Shown: piece by piece, positions 1-7,575 of the stretch
Position numbering within the stretch: the first letter of the stretch is position 1
Layout: each line of letters opens with the position of its first letter
DNA from: Victivallales bacterium
GTDB lineage: Bacteria > Verrucomicrobiota > Lentisphaeria > Oligosphaerales > Oligosphaeraceae
Assembly (NCBI GenBank): GCA_017963875.1
Contig: JAGCTA010000544.1
Span: 1-9,599, forward strand
DNA length: 9,599 nt
Direction: 5' to 3'
Translations under genes and position numbers: made by a program
The notes under the pieces: generated by a model
The model's database searches: none
What the model was told of the DNA's origin: nothing
The model's input: only the letters and a program-made list of their open reading frames with translations

Positions 1-118
1 ACGCATTGAGGCGGTCGAAGCATATATTGCAACCAATATGAATCCAATGTCTTCCTTCAGATTCAAAATAGCGCAGATTCTTTTGGGAAATCGTAACGAA
101 AGTTTGATTGTTTGTCAT
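1..118 (-). CDS. N-terminal fragment of a probable glycoside-hydrolase-like protein (runs off the left edge)
   Basis: Only the first 39 codons are present, beginning with the ATG at 118-116 on the minus strand and remaining open to base 1. The peptide starts MTNNQTFVTIS and continues through RYFES, GRHWIHIG and CNICFDR. A short strand, then a 'dG.p..ipiG.N..' turn, is the usual opening of TIM-barrel glycoside hydrolases and related putative cellulase-like proteins, where it forms the first barrel strand; that family reading is inference from a short stretch. No signal peptide is visible, so the product would be cytoplasmic unless the true start differs. A purine-rich AAGAGA lies about 8 bases upstream of the ATG as a modest ribosome binding site. 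The gene follows the GH5-type gene by 33 bases in the same direction, so it is probably the third gene of the same operon. Substrate cannot be judged. Confidence 0.6.
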   Translation of the reverse strand, partial: MTNNQTFVTISQKNLRYFESEGRHWIHIGCNICFDRLNA

Positions 119-151
119 GGTTTTATCTCTTAAAATAGTCCATTCAACTGC

Positions 152-1192
152 TCACATAAACTTTTGCAATAGACTCAGCATCTTTCTGTCCAATCTGCGA
201 CCATGGAAATCTTCATAGTTGACATCTGCACGTTCTGAATCCATAAAACCGAAAGGTCCGTCCATGTTCCAAATGGCCCATGAAAGCCCTTTTTCCGTCC
301 AGAGCCGCAGGCAATGCTCCATCCACTTCAGGCAAACATCATGTCTTGTTTCATTGCGGCAGCCGAATTCGCCAACCATGACTGGATACCCCGTCTCTAT
401 GATCCATTCGTACTTTTTCAGCGTCGTTTCAGGTTGTTCCCAAATCCCCCACTCAGGGTTGTCTTCAGGGCCAGGCAAGCACGGCCACGACGGTGCGCTC
501 TTTGGTTGTGATGATATATAAGGCGCCTTGTAATGCGTCAACGCATGAGGCGTGTAACCACGGAACGCCTGTCCAGTCGATTTGACATTGAAGAAATACG
601 GGACGGGTTCAGATGCCGTGCGATTGCCGTCAAGCATAACAAATCGCGACGGATCAGCCTTATGGATTTCTTCCACAACATCACCAAACACCTGAACAAA
701 CTGCTCTATTGAAAAGCCGCTAGGCTCATTCAACGGATTAAAAGAAAGAAAATCGTTCGATAATCCCGCATAGCGTTCGGCAAACGCTCTCCAAAGTCCT
801 CTGAACGCCCTTTGCGATTCAGGATTCTCCTGCAAATCTCGAATTTCGCCTGGTATCGCCAAAATGGAAAACCCTGGGGCATGATGGAGGCATAACTGTA
901 TGTGGATTCCATATTTCTGTCCAAACTCCACAGCCTTGTCCACTTTGCTGAATCCCTCTTCGTTCATCGAAAACTTGTCATCGCCGATGATGAAATGCTG
1001 ATAGTCCATGGGAAGTCGCGCAAAATTGAATCCCCAGTCGTGGAGCCACATAAAGTACTCCTCATCAAAATATCCTCTTGCACGCGAGTCAGTTGTATCA
1101 TCAGGTTTTCGGAACATCCCCAAAAGATTGACTCCATGCCATTTTTCCTTGGGCTTCCATGAATCCTCTGTTTGTCCGTTATTTCTTTCCAT
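152..1192 (-). CDS. Glycoside hydrolase family 5-type enzyme (cellulase/endoglycanase-like), cytoplasmic
   Basis: This 346-residue protein has the hallmarks of a clan GH-A retaining glycoside hydrolase of family 5. It opens directly with the first barrel strand (HGVNLLGMF, residues 19-27), followed by FARLP (57-61) and LHHAPG (102-107). FNPLNEP (151-157) carries the expected acid/base Glu156 and GEFG (274-277) the expected nucleophile Glu275. YTPHALTHY (213-221) supplies the usual active-site His/Tyr and AIWNMDG (306-312) the last-strand Trp. Length is normal for a single GH5 catalytic domain without accessory modules. There is no signal peptide, and the catalytic fold begins too close to the N-terminus to hide one, so intracellular action on imported oligosaccharides is likely; the exact substrate (beta-glucan, mannan or other) is not readable. 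The ATG is supported by an AGAGGA site 6-7 bases upstream, which lies within the last codons of the macroglobulin gene, whose stop is only 2 bases away; the two are probably translationally coupled. Confidence 0.85.
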   Translation of the reverse strand: MERNNGQTEDSWKPKEKWHGVNLLGMFRKPDDTTDSRARGYFDEEYFMWLHDWGFNFARLPMDYQHFIIGDDKFSMNEEGFSKVDKAVEFGQKYGIHIQLCLHHAPGFSILAIPGEIRDLQENPESQRAFRGLWRAFAERYAGLSNDFLSFNPLNEPSGFSIEQFVQVFGDVVEEIHKADPSRFVMLDGNRTASEPVPYFFNVKSTGQAFRGYTPHALTHYKAPYISSQPKSAPSWPCLPGPEDNPEWGIWEQPETTLKKYEWIIETGYPVMVGEFGCRNETRHDVCLKWMEHCLRLWTEKGLSWAIWNMDGPFGFMDSERADVNYEDFHGRRLDRKMLSLLQKFM

Positions 1193-1194
1193 AC

Positions 1195-4100
1195 TTAATC
1201 CTCTATTTTGAGTTTGAGTTCGTCTGAATTGCCATGCAATTCAGGGGCATACATCGCGCTGATTTGCGTTGGAAGTGCGCTGAACTTTCCTGGAACCTCG
1301 GCACGCAGACGATAGGTGACACTTCGGCGACCGCGCAGCAACGTCCGCAGGAAGAAAGACACCTTTGTATCCCTGAACTCGACGTATGCGCCAAGTTCAT
1401 TGCCGTTATAGCCGCTACGGATGTCCACAGGCTCCGTGCCCGCCGCCTTCATGTCCTCAAGCAACAGATATTCATAGTCATTCTTGCTTTCCAAAATCAA
1501 CTCGACTTCCAGAAGTTCGCCGCTCTTGACCGCATCGCCATTGCTTATCGGCTCCCTGCGATAATGCTCCGCACGCGCTTGCGTCACCTGCCCTCGACTG
1601 CCCGCCGTGGAGACCATCCTGTCATCCCGCACCAGACGATACACATGCCGCTGAACCTTGACCTCCAGTCCCGCCGCCGTGATGAAATCCTCCAACGAGA
1701 AATAACTGACAGAACCAGTGTAATACAGCGGTCCCTTCCCCGCCTTCACAAGACTCACATCATGCTTTCCACCAGTTACATCCGTGCCAGCCAGAGAATA
1801 GAATAAATCAGCGGTCAAAAGATTCTTCTTCGTGATTTGCGAGGTCGCCACAGCCTTTCCGTCCAGGCGTAGTTCGACAGTCATGTCAGGTTCCGTCTCG
1901 CCGCTATTCAGCGCGTATGTGGCAAACGCGTCGAGACAGGCAGCGGTATCGCGTGTGGAACGCCAATACGTCGCGTTTTTACGGTTATTGAGCAGGTACT
2001 TGACGAGTTTTGGCGCGAGTTCGCCTTTCGGTTCATGCTCCGCAAGCAACTTCAGGAACGCGGCCTGCGTCTCAATTTCATCGCCATGCCACAACCACCA
2101 TAAGCCACTGGAGACATTCAGCCACGCCGTCTGGTTCTCATTGTCCTCCACAACGAACTGCCTGATGTTCCGCAGAAGTTCCGCACAACGCTCTTCCTTT
2201 CCAAGATAATGCAACCCAAGGCCAAACAACGCCTTCCCGTATGGTGACAATTTGTTTTTATCTCGATACAGATACTCCTCCATCTCGTCATGCCCCTTTT
2301 GCTTATCGAACGCCTTCAGCGCCATTGCCTCAGAAAGCACGCGATAGACAAAAGCATCCATTTCCGTTGCACGTTCTTTCCATGGCTCGACCTTCTTCGC
2401 CGCATTGTCCAGCAGCCTCACCTGCTCCTTTTGATAGTTCTTGAGCCAGTTCAACCCGCCATTCAGAGCCGCTTCCACATTGGCATCATTGACCTTGCAA
2501 CGACGCGACGCAATCAGCAAGCCTTGTACAACCTGTGCCGTCGTATGCGGCCAAGATTGCTCGCCAAACCCGCTGAACCATCCCCAGCCACCATCACCGC
2601 ACTGCATCTTCAGCAAATCCGTCACGCCAGTCTTGACAATTGTCTCCATTTCCTTATCGCTGAAAACGGGCAAATCAGAATACCGTTTCCACTGAGCCTT
2701 GCGTGCCTTGGAATCTCCCTGCTCCTGCGAATTCAGATTTGCGTTTGAAGCCGCGATTTCCTCCAAAGAGACGCCCAGTCTCTTCAGCATCTGCTGTGTC
2801 TGGACGGCGGGCAAAAAGCGATTGAGCGTCTGTTCCGTGCAGCCATACGGATAGGCGATTAAATACGGCAGTGCGTCAAGCATCGCCAACGCAAGTGACG
2901 GGGACCAGCGGATTTCCATCCGTGTACTGTCCACGCGACGCTGTTCAGGAATCTCCAACGTCATCCGCCCTTCCGTCTGCTCTGGCCTGATTGATCCGCA
3001 GACGGAAACCATCTTGTCAGCACCATGAACTAATACGGGGAACTTCCGCTCGACGGCATCCGACTCCTCGTCAGTCAGCGCCTTCATGCGGACAACAGCC
3101 TCTCCGTCCTTCACGACTTTGACACGCCAGTCAATCCGCGCCTCACCTTTGGACGGCACCTTCACCGTGCGTTTCGCCTCATCCAAAGGGGCAAGACAAC
3201 CGTCATCCAGTTCAAGCAGCGCCGTCACAATCTTTTCCGACGTCAAATAATTATGGATGTTTGCGCTCAACACCACCTCGTCCTTCTCCACGAAGAACCT
3301 CGGTGACTGCAAACGCACCAGTAAATCCTTGGCAGTCATCACAACAGCAGTGCCTTCGCCGACACGCGTGCCATACGCCATGCTCCAGACCTGAATTTTC
3401 CAACTGGTCAAGTTTTCAGGCATCGGCAGTTCAAGCGTCGCCTTGCCATCGTCGTCCGTATTGACCGCGCCAACCCACAACGCCGTATCTGCGAAATTGG
3501 AACGGACTGTTGCAGGCGCGGCCCCCGCGCCACCTTCGCTGCCGCCCGCGTCGACGCCGTTGGACATTGACTCCTCTTTCGCAACGTCCATGTCCATATC
3601 CTGTGCATCCATCTGTCTGCTTCGTTTCGCAACAGCCATTTTCTCCATACGGGGAGCCATCGGTGGCGCAAGGGCAGCCCCAAGCGCCATGCCATTACCC
3701 ACTGGTTCATTCGATTCCTTGAGATCTTCAACCAATAGATTGGCCCTAGACCGATAATAAACGGCTCTGTTTTTATATCGGATAAGTTGCGGCATCCACT
3801 TCATGCCAGGCAAGAATACCTGTCCGAATACCTGCCAGCACGTTGACAAGATGCCATTTTGTTCATAATGCTGCCATTTCCACTTCCAGAAAAAACTGCG
3901 GATATCCTGCCAGACGCCGCCACCTGCAATATAATCCAGACTGCGATCATAGACCGTCACCACCAGGCTGCCTTTAACTGGCGTCCCCTGCTGGTCGGTT
4001 ACACGCAGTTGCAGACTACCCTTTGAGCCAGGCTTGTACGTCGTCTTGTCGGGAAGCACATCGACGTTCAGAATCTTCTTCTCTGGCGGGACGATAATTT

Positions 4101-7100
4101 CCCTGATGATACTGTGGAAAACTCCGTTCGCCATCGTATAGGCCTCCACAAAGAAATTCGGCTTATCCGTTTCCTCCACGGGACTCTCGACGACGGTGCT
4201 CTTGCCCTTGAGTCTAAGGATTTGCGGCCTGGGCACCAAGCCATTGCGCGCCCTGACAAACAACATGACCGTGCTGTCAGCGCGTTCCGTGTTGATTAAC
4301 AACCGTACGTTTTCGCCAGGCGCATACTCCGCCTTGTCGGGAATAAGTTCCAATGCATTGAAGCGATAGGCGCGTCCGTCATCGCCGAGACCGACCACAC
4401 TGAAAACAACACCGCCCTCCTCCGTCCGCCCCGTAGCATCGGTCAGAGCATAGCCCAAACGGTATTGACCAGGTGCCGATGCGCTGAACCGCTGTTCAAG
4501 CAGTGCATCCGTCGTTGCCTCGACGGGCCAATTCTGCACCGCACTTTCCTTTGCCTCGCCCTTGTCATCGTAAGTGACTTTGTACAATGTCAGAACGCCC
4601 TTGCCATTCACAGGTCTGCCGTTCGCCGTCCTAGCATCCATAAAAGCAGTCGCGGAATCACCGACACGGAGATAGCCCCTGTCAAGCCACACATACGCAC
4701 GGAACGGCTTGACCGCCGCCGTGACACTCCCCGTTCCGCCAATTGTCCTGCGGCTTTTGTCGCGGACTTCCGCCGTAATACTGTATCGATGATCGCTATC
4801 GCCATACAATTCCTTCGCTATCGCCGTGTCAACCGTTACCTCAAACGTCCCGTCCGCAGACAACTCCCCTTCCTGCTGCACGACGACTTCTGGCGCTTCA
4901 CCGTACCATCCGCCATGTCTGAACAGCCATCCGCAGGGACATCCCCAGCGTTTCCAGCCTGGATACCAGTCATAGTCCTGAAAATGCCACCAGTAGCCTG
5001 CGCCGTAGAACCAGTCCCAACGACCTGGCGGACACCAACTTGCGCCCTGCCGTTGTCTTGTCACCTTCAGGCTAACCGTCCCCTCCGTCACAGGGGCTCC
5101 GAAATAGTATGTCGTCCTCACTTTCACAGCAATCTTATCCCCCAGTGCCACAGGTTTTTCTGGCGTTTCGACCTTGACCTCAAATTCGGGTTTCTTGTAC
5201 TCCTCGACTCGGAAACCGCCAATGTGCCAGGGCCATCTATCCTCCTTGTTTTTTCTCATGGCGATGACACTATATCGTCCCAACACGGCGTCCTTCTCCA
5301 ACGGCATTTCGAATTCAACACCACCGAAGTCGTCCAACTTTCCTGACAACACAATCTTTTCCATCCCTTTTGCATCATTGATTTGTATACAAAATTCCTC
5401 CCCCGCGAACTCAGACACCTTTTGCGCCGTATTCTCTTTCGTCCCATACTCCGCACGCGCCTTCCAGACCTTCAAATGAACCTTCTGTCCTGGCCGATAG
5501 ACGGGGCGATCTGTCATCAGATAATATTTGACCGTATCGCCACGTGATGTCAGGCGGCTGTAACCTCTACCATTATGCCATGCAACTTGTTCGTAATTAT
5601 TGCCATAAAACGTTGCCTTACCATTGGCGCGAACCTTCATCAGCACTTCATGAAGAACATGGTTGTACCCATCTCCAACGTTTTTGAAATCCGATTCATC
5701 ACAAAAGACGCAGCCGTTTTCATCCGCATTTTTTGAAAAACGCTTGACATGGAATTCGTTTTTCTTAGTTTTGTTATTCCAATACTGTCTGTACGCGAGG
5801 AAATCAATCGTCGCATTTGCCTGTGGTTCACCGCTTGCAGCATCAAGAACCTGCCAAAGCCCTTTGCCGTCCACAAGACTCCGCTTGACAGCCTCGAGTT
5901 CGCGAAGCATGACGACGATGGCGCATTTGTTGCCGTTCGGGACCTCGCATTCCACAAGATATGCCCCTGCGTCCTTCAAAGGCGTCTTCAACGTCACTGT
6001 CGAATCGAGATGACCGTCTTTGGGCTCAAGCGTCTCTTCCCATGCGGCCACCTGTTCCTTGACGTACTTTTCAGTGTCCTTCTTATCCGTAAGACGAATG
6101 GAGAGGTCCGTAAATCGCATTATTTTCCAATCGGGCTGCTTAGGCTTGCTCTCGATAAACGCCCATGTGTCAGCGACTATCTGGTCAAGGTCGAGGCGAC
6201 GCGCCACAAAAGACGCCTTTGTGGCATTGCGGAAAATCAGCGAAACCTCCGCCGCCTGTCCAGCCGTCTGAAGTCTGCCATTGGAGAAGCCGCACCAGTT
6301 GCCAAGGATTTCATTGATGCGCTGAACGGCATAGTTTTGTTGTTCCTTGTCCTCCTTCTGTTCTGCCAAAACCTTCCAGTGCTCGACCGCTTTGTCGAAC
6401 TGACATCTGTCTTCATAGCACAAAGCCAGTTCCCGCCGCGCACGTATGCTCCATTCAGAAAACTTAAGAAGATTCTGGTAGAGCATGATGGCGTTGTAGT
6501 CAGGCGGTAATTTCACCCGCTGATTTCCAGTCGCAAGATTGATGTATGTCTCTTCATCGGAAAGGGAGCGCAGAATTGTGATGATTCCTTCGTTTGTTTG
6601 CCAGTTATATTTCACGCCAAAGACCGCCGATGCCATGGATGCCTGTACCCACAACGCCTCTGCTGCGAAGCCTTGCTCTGTTTCCATCTTCAGCAGCCAG
6701 CGCCAACGCTCGCCGTCATTTGCAGCCGTTTCCCAACTCGTTGGCTCCTTGAAATAGACTGGCGTGCCATCTGCCTGGACTGGAACGCCAGTCGTAAACG
6801 AACGATGGCGGACATCGGTCAACGAATAGTCTGGAGTCACCATCAAATCCGTCAATTCCTGTAACTGCCAGTAGTTCTGGACGCTGATTGCATCCCTGAC
6901 CAGCCAGCGCCTGAATGCCCTGATGTACTTCGCCTTTTCCAATGGCTCCCCGCCTTTCGGGGGATGCTTTTCCAACAAATTCAGCCAATACAGACGGTCC
7001 TGCTCATATACGTTGACATGCCGCCCCCCGCGCCCGCGAAATGCGCCTCGGGAAAACTTGCCGTCAACAACAGTGCCATATCTTGCAATTTCTTCCGTAA

Positions 7101-7395
7101 GAGAAAGTTGTGAAATGAACTGCCAGTCATTTGGCCGTTTCGCAATCGCCTCGTCACGCAATGAGTCATACTCCGAAGTGCGATTCAGGGAATTGAGGCA
7201 GTCCCTCGCCATCTCGAAATCACCCACCGCTTTCTCGCCGCCGTTCTTCTCATTGCGCAGCAATTTAACGAAAGCATCGTAGGCCTCCTTGTTATTGTCC
7301 TCCTTCCTGAGTTTTAGTGCGCTTTCGCGCAACTCCGTGATTTCATCCGAAAAGACGAACAGCGACAGACAGAGAAGCAGGCTCAATAGTTTCAT
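1195..7395 (-). CDS. Secreted alpha-2-macroglobulin family protein with intact thioester motif
   Basis: A 2066-residue bacterial alpha-2-macroglobulin. These are envelope protease traps: cleavage in a bait region triggers collapse and covalent capture through a Cys-Gln thioester. Residues 1-16 form a signal peptide, probably cut after VFS; no good lipobox is seen, unlike the E. coli lipoprotein YfhM. An alpha-helical, TPR-like segment covers about 17-365. Macroglobulin domains follow: one near AGQAAEV (from 378), one with TDRPVYRPGQ (628-637), one at about 735-785 followed by a Trp-rich insert (787-831), and a YAPGENV domain near 1024. A Met/Gly/Ala-rich, charged linker (about 1226-1300) precedes FADTALW (1301-1307) and PENLTSWKIQVW (1326-1337), the conserved A2M core. 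The thioester is in YPYGCTEQ, Cys1519 and Gln1522, in an alpha/alpha toroid containing GDGGWGW (1600-1606). A C-terminal receptor-binding-like domain ends the protein. The start has an AAGGA site 4 bases upstream. It leads the GH5 operon; no PbpC-type gene is adjacent within the window. Confidence 0.93.
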   Translation of the reverse strand: MKLLSLLLCLSLFVFSDEITELRESALKLRKEDNNKEAYDAFVKLLRNEKNGGEKAVGDFEMARDCLNSLNRTSEYDSLRDEAIAKRPNDWQFISQLSLTEEIARYGTVVDGKFSRGAFRGRGGRHVNVYEQDRLYWLNLLEKHPPKGGEPLEKAKYIRAFRRWLVRDAISVQNYWQLQELTDLMVTPDYSLTDVRHRSFTTGVPVQADGTPVYFKEPTSWETAANDGERWRWLLKMETEQGFAAEALWVQASMASAVFGVKYNWQTNEGIITILRSLSDEETYINLATGNQRVKLPPDYNAIMLYQNLLKFSEWSIRARRELALCYEDRCQFDKAVEHWKVLAEQKEDKEQQNYAVQRINEILGNWCGFSNGRLQTAGQAAEVSLIFRNATKASFVARRLDLDQIVADTWAFIESKPKQPDWKIMRFTDLSIRLTDKKDTEKYVKEQVAAWEETLEPKDGHLDSTVTLKTPLKDAGAYLVECEVPNGNKCAIVVMLRELEAVKRSLVDGKGLWQVLDAASGEPQANATIDFLAYRQYWNNKTKKNEFHVKRFSKNADENGCVFCDESDFKNVGDGYNHVLHEVLMKVRANGKATFYGNNYEQVAWHNGRGYSRLTSRGDTVKYYLMTDRPVYRPGQKVHLKVWKARAEYGTKENTAQKVSEFAGEEFCIQINDAKGMEKIVLSGKLDDFGGVEFEMPLEKDAVLGRYSVIAMRKNKEDRWPWHIGGFRVEEYKKPEFEVKVETPEKPVALGDKIAVKVRTTYYFGAPVTEGTVSLKVTRQRQGASWCPPGRWDWFYGAGYWWHFQDYDWYPGWKRWGCPCGWLFRHGGWYGEAPEVVVQQEGELSADGTFEVTVDTAIAKELYGDSDHRYSITAEVRDKSRRTIGGTGSVTAAVKPFRAYVWLDRGYLRVGDSATAFMDARTANGRPVNGKGVLTLYKVTYDDKGEAKESAVQNWPVEATTDALLEQRFSASAPGQYRLGYALTDATGRTEEGGVVFSVVGLGDDGRAYRFNALELIPDKAEYAPGENVRLLINTERADSTVMLFVRARNGLVPRPQILRLKGKSTVVESPVEETDKPNFFVEAYTMANGVFHSIIREIIVPPEKKILNVDVLPDKTTYKPGSKGSLQLRVTDQQGTPVKGSLVVTVYDRSLDYIAGGGVWQDIRSFFWKWKWQHYEQNGILSTCWQVFGQVFLPGMKWMPQLIRYKNRAVYYRSRANLLVEDLKESNEPVGNGMALGAALAPPMAPRMEKMAVAKRSRQMDAQDMDMDVAKEESMSNGVDAGGSEGGAGAAPATVRSNFADTALWVGAVNTDDDGKATLELPMPENLTSWKIQVWSMAYGTRVGEGTAVVMTAKDLLVRLQSPRFFVEKDEVVLSANIHNYLTSEKIVTALLELDDGCLAPLDEAKRTVKVPSKGEARIDWRVKVVKDGEAVVRMKALTDEESDAVERKFPVLVHGADKMVSVCGSIRPEQTEGRMTLEIPEQRRVDSTRMEIRWSPSLALAMLDALPYLIAYPYGCTEQTLNRFLPAVQTQQMLKRLGVSLEEIAASNANLNSQEQGDSKARKAQWKRYSDLPVFSDKEMETIVKTGVTDLLKMQCGDGGWGWFSGFGEQSWPHTTAQVVQGLLIASRRCKVNDANVEAALNGGLNWLKNYQKEQVRLLDNAAKKVEPWKERATEMDAFVYRVLSEAMALKAFDKQKGHDEMEEYLYRDKNKLSPYGKALFGLGLHYLGKEERCAELLRNIRQFVVEDNENQTAWLNVSSGLWWLWHGDEIETQAAFLKLLAEHEPKGELAPKLVKYLLNNRKNATYWRSTRDTAACLDAFATYALNSGETEPDMTVELRLDGKAVATSQITKKNLLTADLFYSLAGTDVTGGKHDVSLVKAGKGPLYYTGSVSYFSLEDFITAAGLEVKVQRHVYRLVRDDRMVSTAGSRGQVTQARAEHYRREPISNGDAVKSGELLEVELILESKNDYEYLLLEDMKAAGTEPVDIRSGYNGNELGAYVEFRDTKVSFFLRTLLRGRRSVTYRLRAEVPGKFSALPTQISAMYAPELHGNSDELKLKIED
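1199..1204 (-). promoter_or_regulatory. Ribosome binding site of the GH5-type gene, inside the macroglobulin gene end
   Basis: On the minus strand AGAGGA occupies 1204-1199, overlapping the last sense codons of the macroglobulin gene, whose TAA follows at 1197-1195. The GH5 ATG at 1192 comes 6 bases after the site. This fixes the start of the GH5 gene and implies that ribosomes finishing the macroglobulin can re-initiate there. Confidence 0.65.
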
Positions 7396-7423
7396 GGCAT
7401 CCTTCAGTGGTTGATGTTCAGCA

Positions 7424-7451
7424 ATTATCTAAAACGTTTTTTATGGGACAA
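7424..7451 (-). promoter_or_regulatory. Candidate sigma-70-type promoter for the macroglobulin operon
   Basis: On the minus strand, TTGTCC (7451-7446) and GATAAT (7429-7424) are separated by 16 bases and resemble -35 and -10 boxes. The -10 box ends 28 bases before the ATG at 7395, giving a short leader that contains an AAGGA ribosome binding site. The -35 box is part of the first GGGACAATT repeat unit, and the palindrome AAAACGTTTT sits in the spacer between the two boxes, a position where a regulator could block polymerase. Prediction rests on sequence resemblance only. Confidence 0.35.
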
Positions 7452-7551
7452 TTGACAGATGGGACAATTGTGACAGATGAGACAATTAAGACATTTCCCG
7501 CCTGTATTGTCTTTCCCACTTGTCCCATTTGTCCCACATGTCCCATTGTTG
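7443..7551. repeat. Array of 9-base GGGACAATT / TCCCATTTG-type units forming an imperfect inverted repeat
   Basis: The left arm reads on the plus strand as GGGACAATT (7445-7453), a 7-base GACAGAT, GGGACAATT again (7461-7469), GTGACAGAT (7470-7478), GAGACAATT (7479-7487) and AAGACATTT (7488-7496). After a switch at CCCGCCTGT (7497-7505), the right arm has the complementary sense: ATTGTCTTT (7506-7514), CCCACTTG, TCCCATTTG (7523-7531), TCCCACATG (7532-7540) and TCCCATTGT (7541-7549). The units keep a near-constant 9-base phase and the two arms can pair imperfectly into a long cruciform or RNA hairpin. Left-arm units are more diverged than those on the right. The array could be a mobile or slippage-expanded intergenic repeat, a bidirectional terminator-like element, or a cluster of protein sites. 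Confidence 0.8.
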
Positions 7552-7575
7552 TTTTTTATACGCCTCCTATACAAT
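7546..7575 (+). promoter_or_regulatory. Weak candidate promoter for the rightward secreted hydrolase gene
   Basis: TACAAT (7570-7575) matches five of six bases of a -10 box, with TTGTTG (7546-7551) 18 bases upstream as a poor -35 box, again at the edge of the repeat array. If used, it would give a leader of roughly 150 bases before the ATG at 7732. The -35 match is weak, so this is only a suggestion. Confidence 0.2.

Noticed and set aside
119..151. Rho-independent terminator between the GH5-type gene and the next gene
   Set aside because: The 33-base gap has no GC-rich stem followed by a T-run in the direction of transcription, so read-through is more likely.
4465..5346. Plus-strand open frame of 293 codons inside the macroglobulin gene
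   Set aside because: It lies fully antisense to conserved macroglobulin domains and encodes an Arg/His/Pro-rich protein without motif, as expected of a shadow frame.
7443..7551. CRISPR array
   Set aside because: The units are only 9 bases, contiguous and without unique spacers of 26-40 bases, and switch orientation in the middle.
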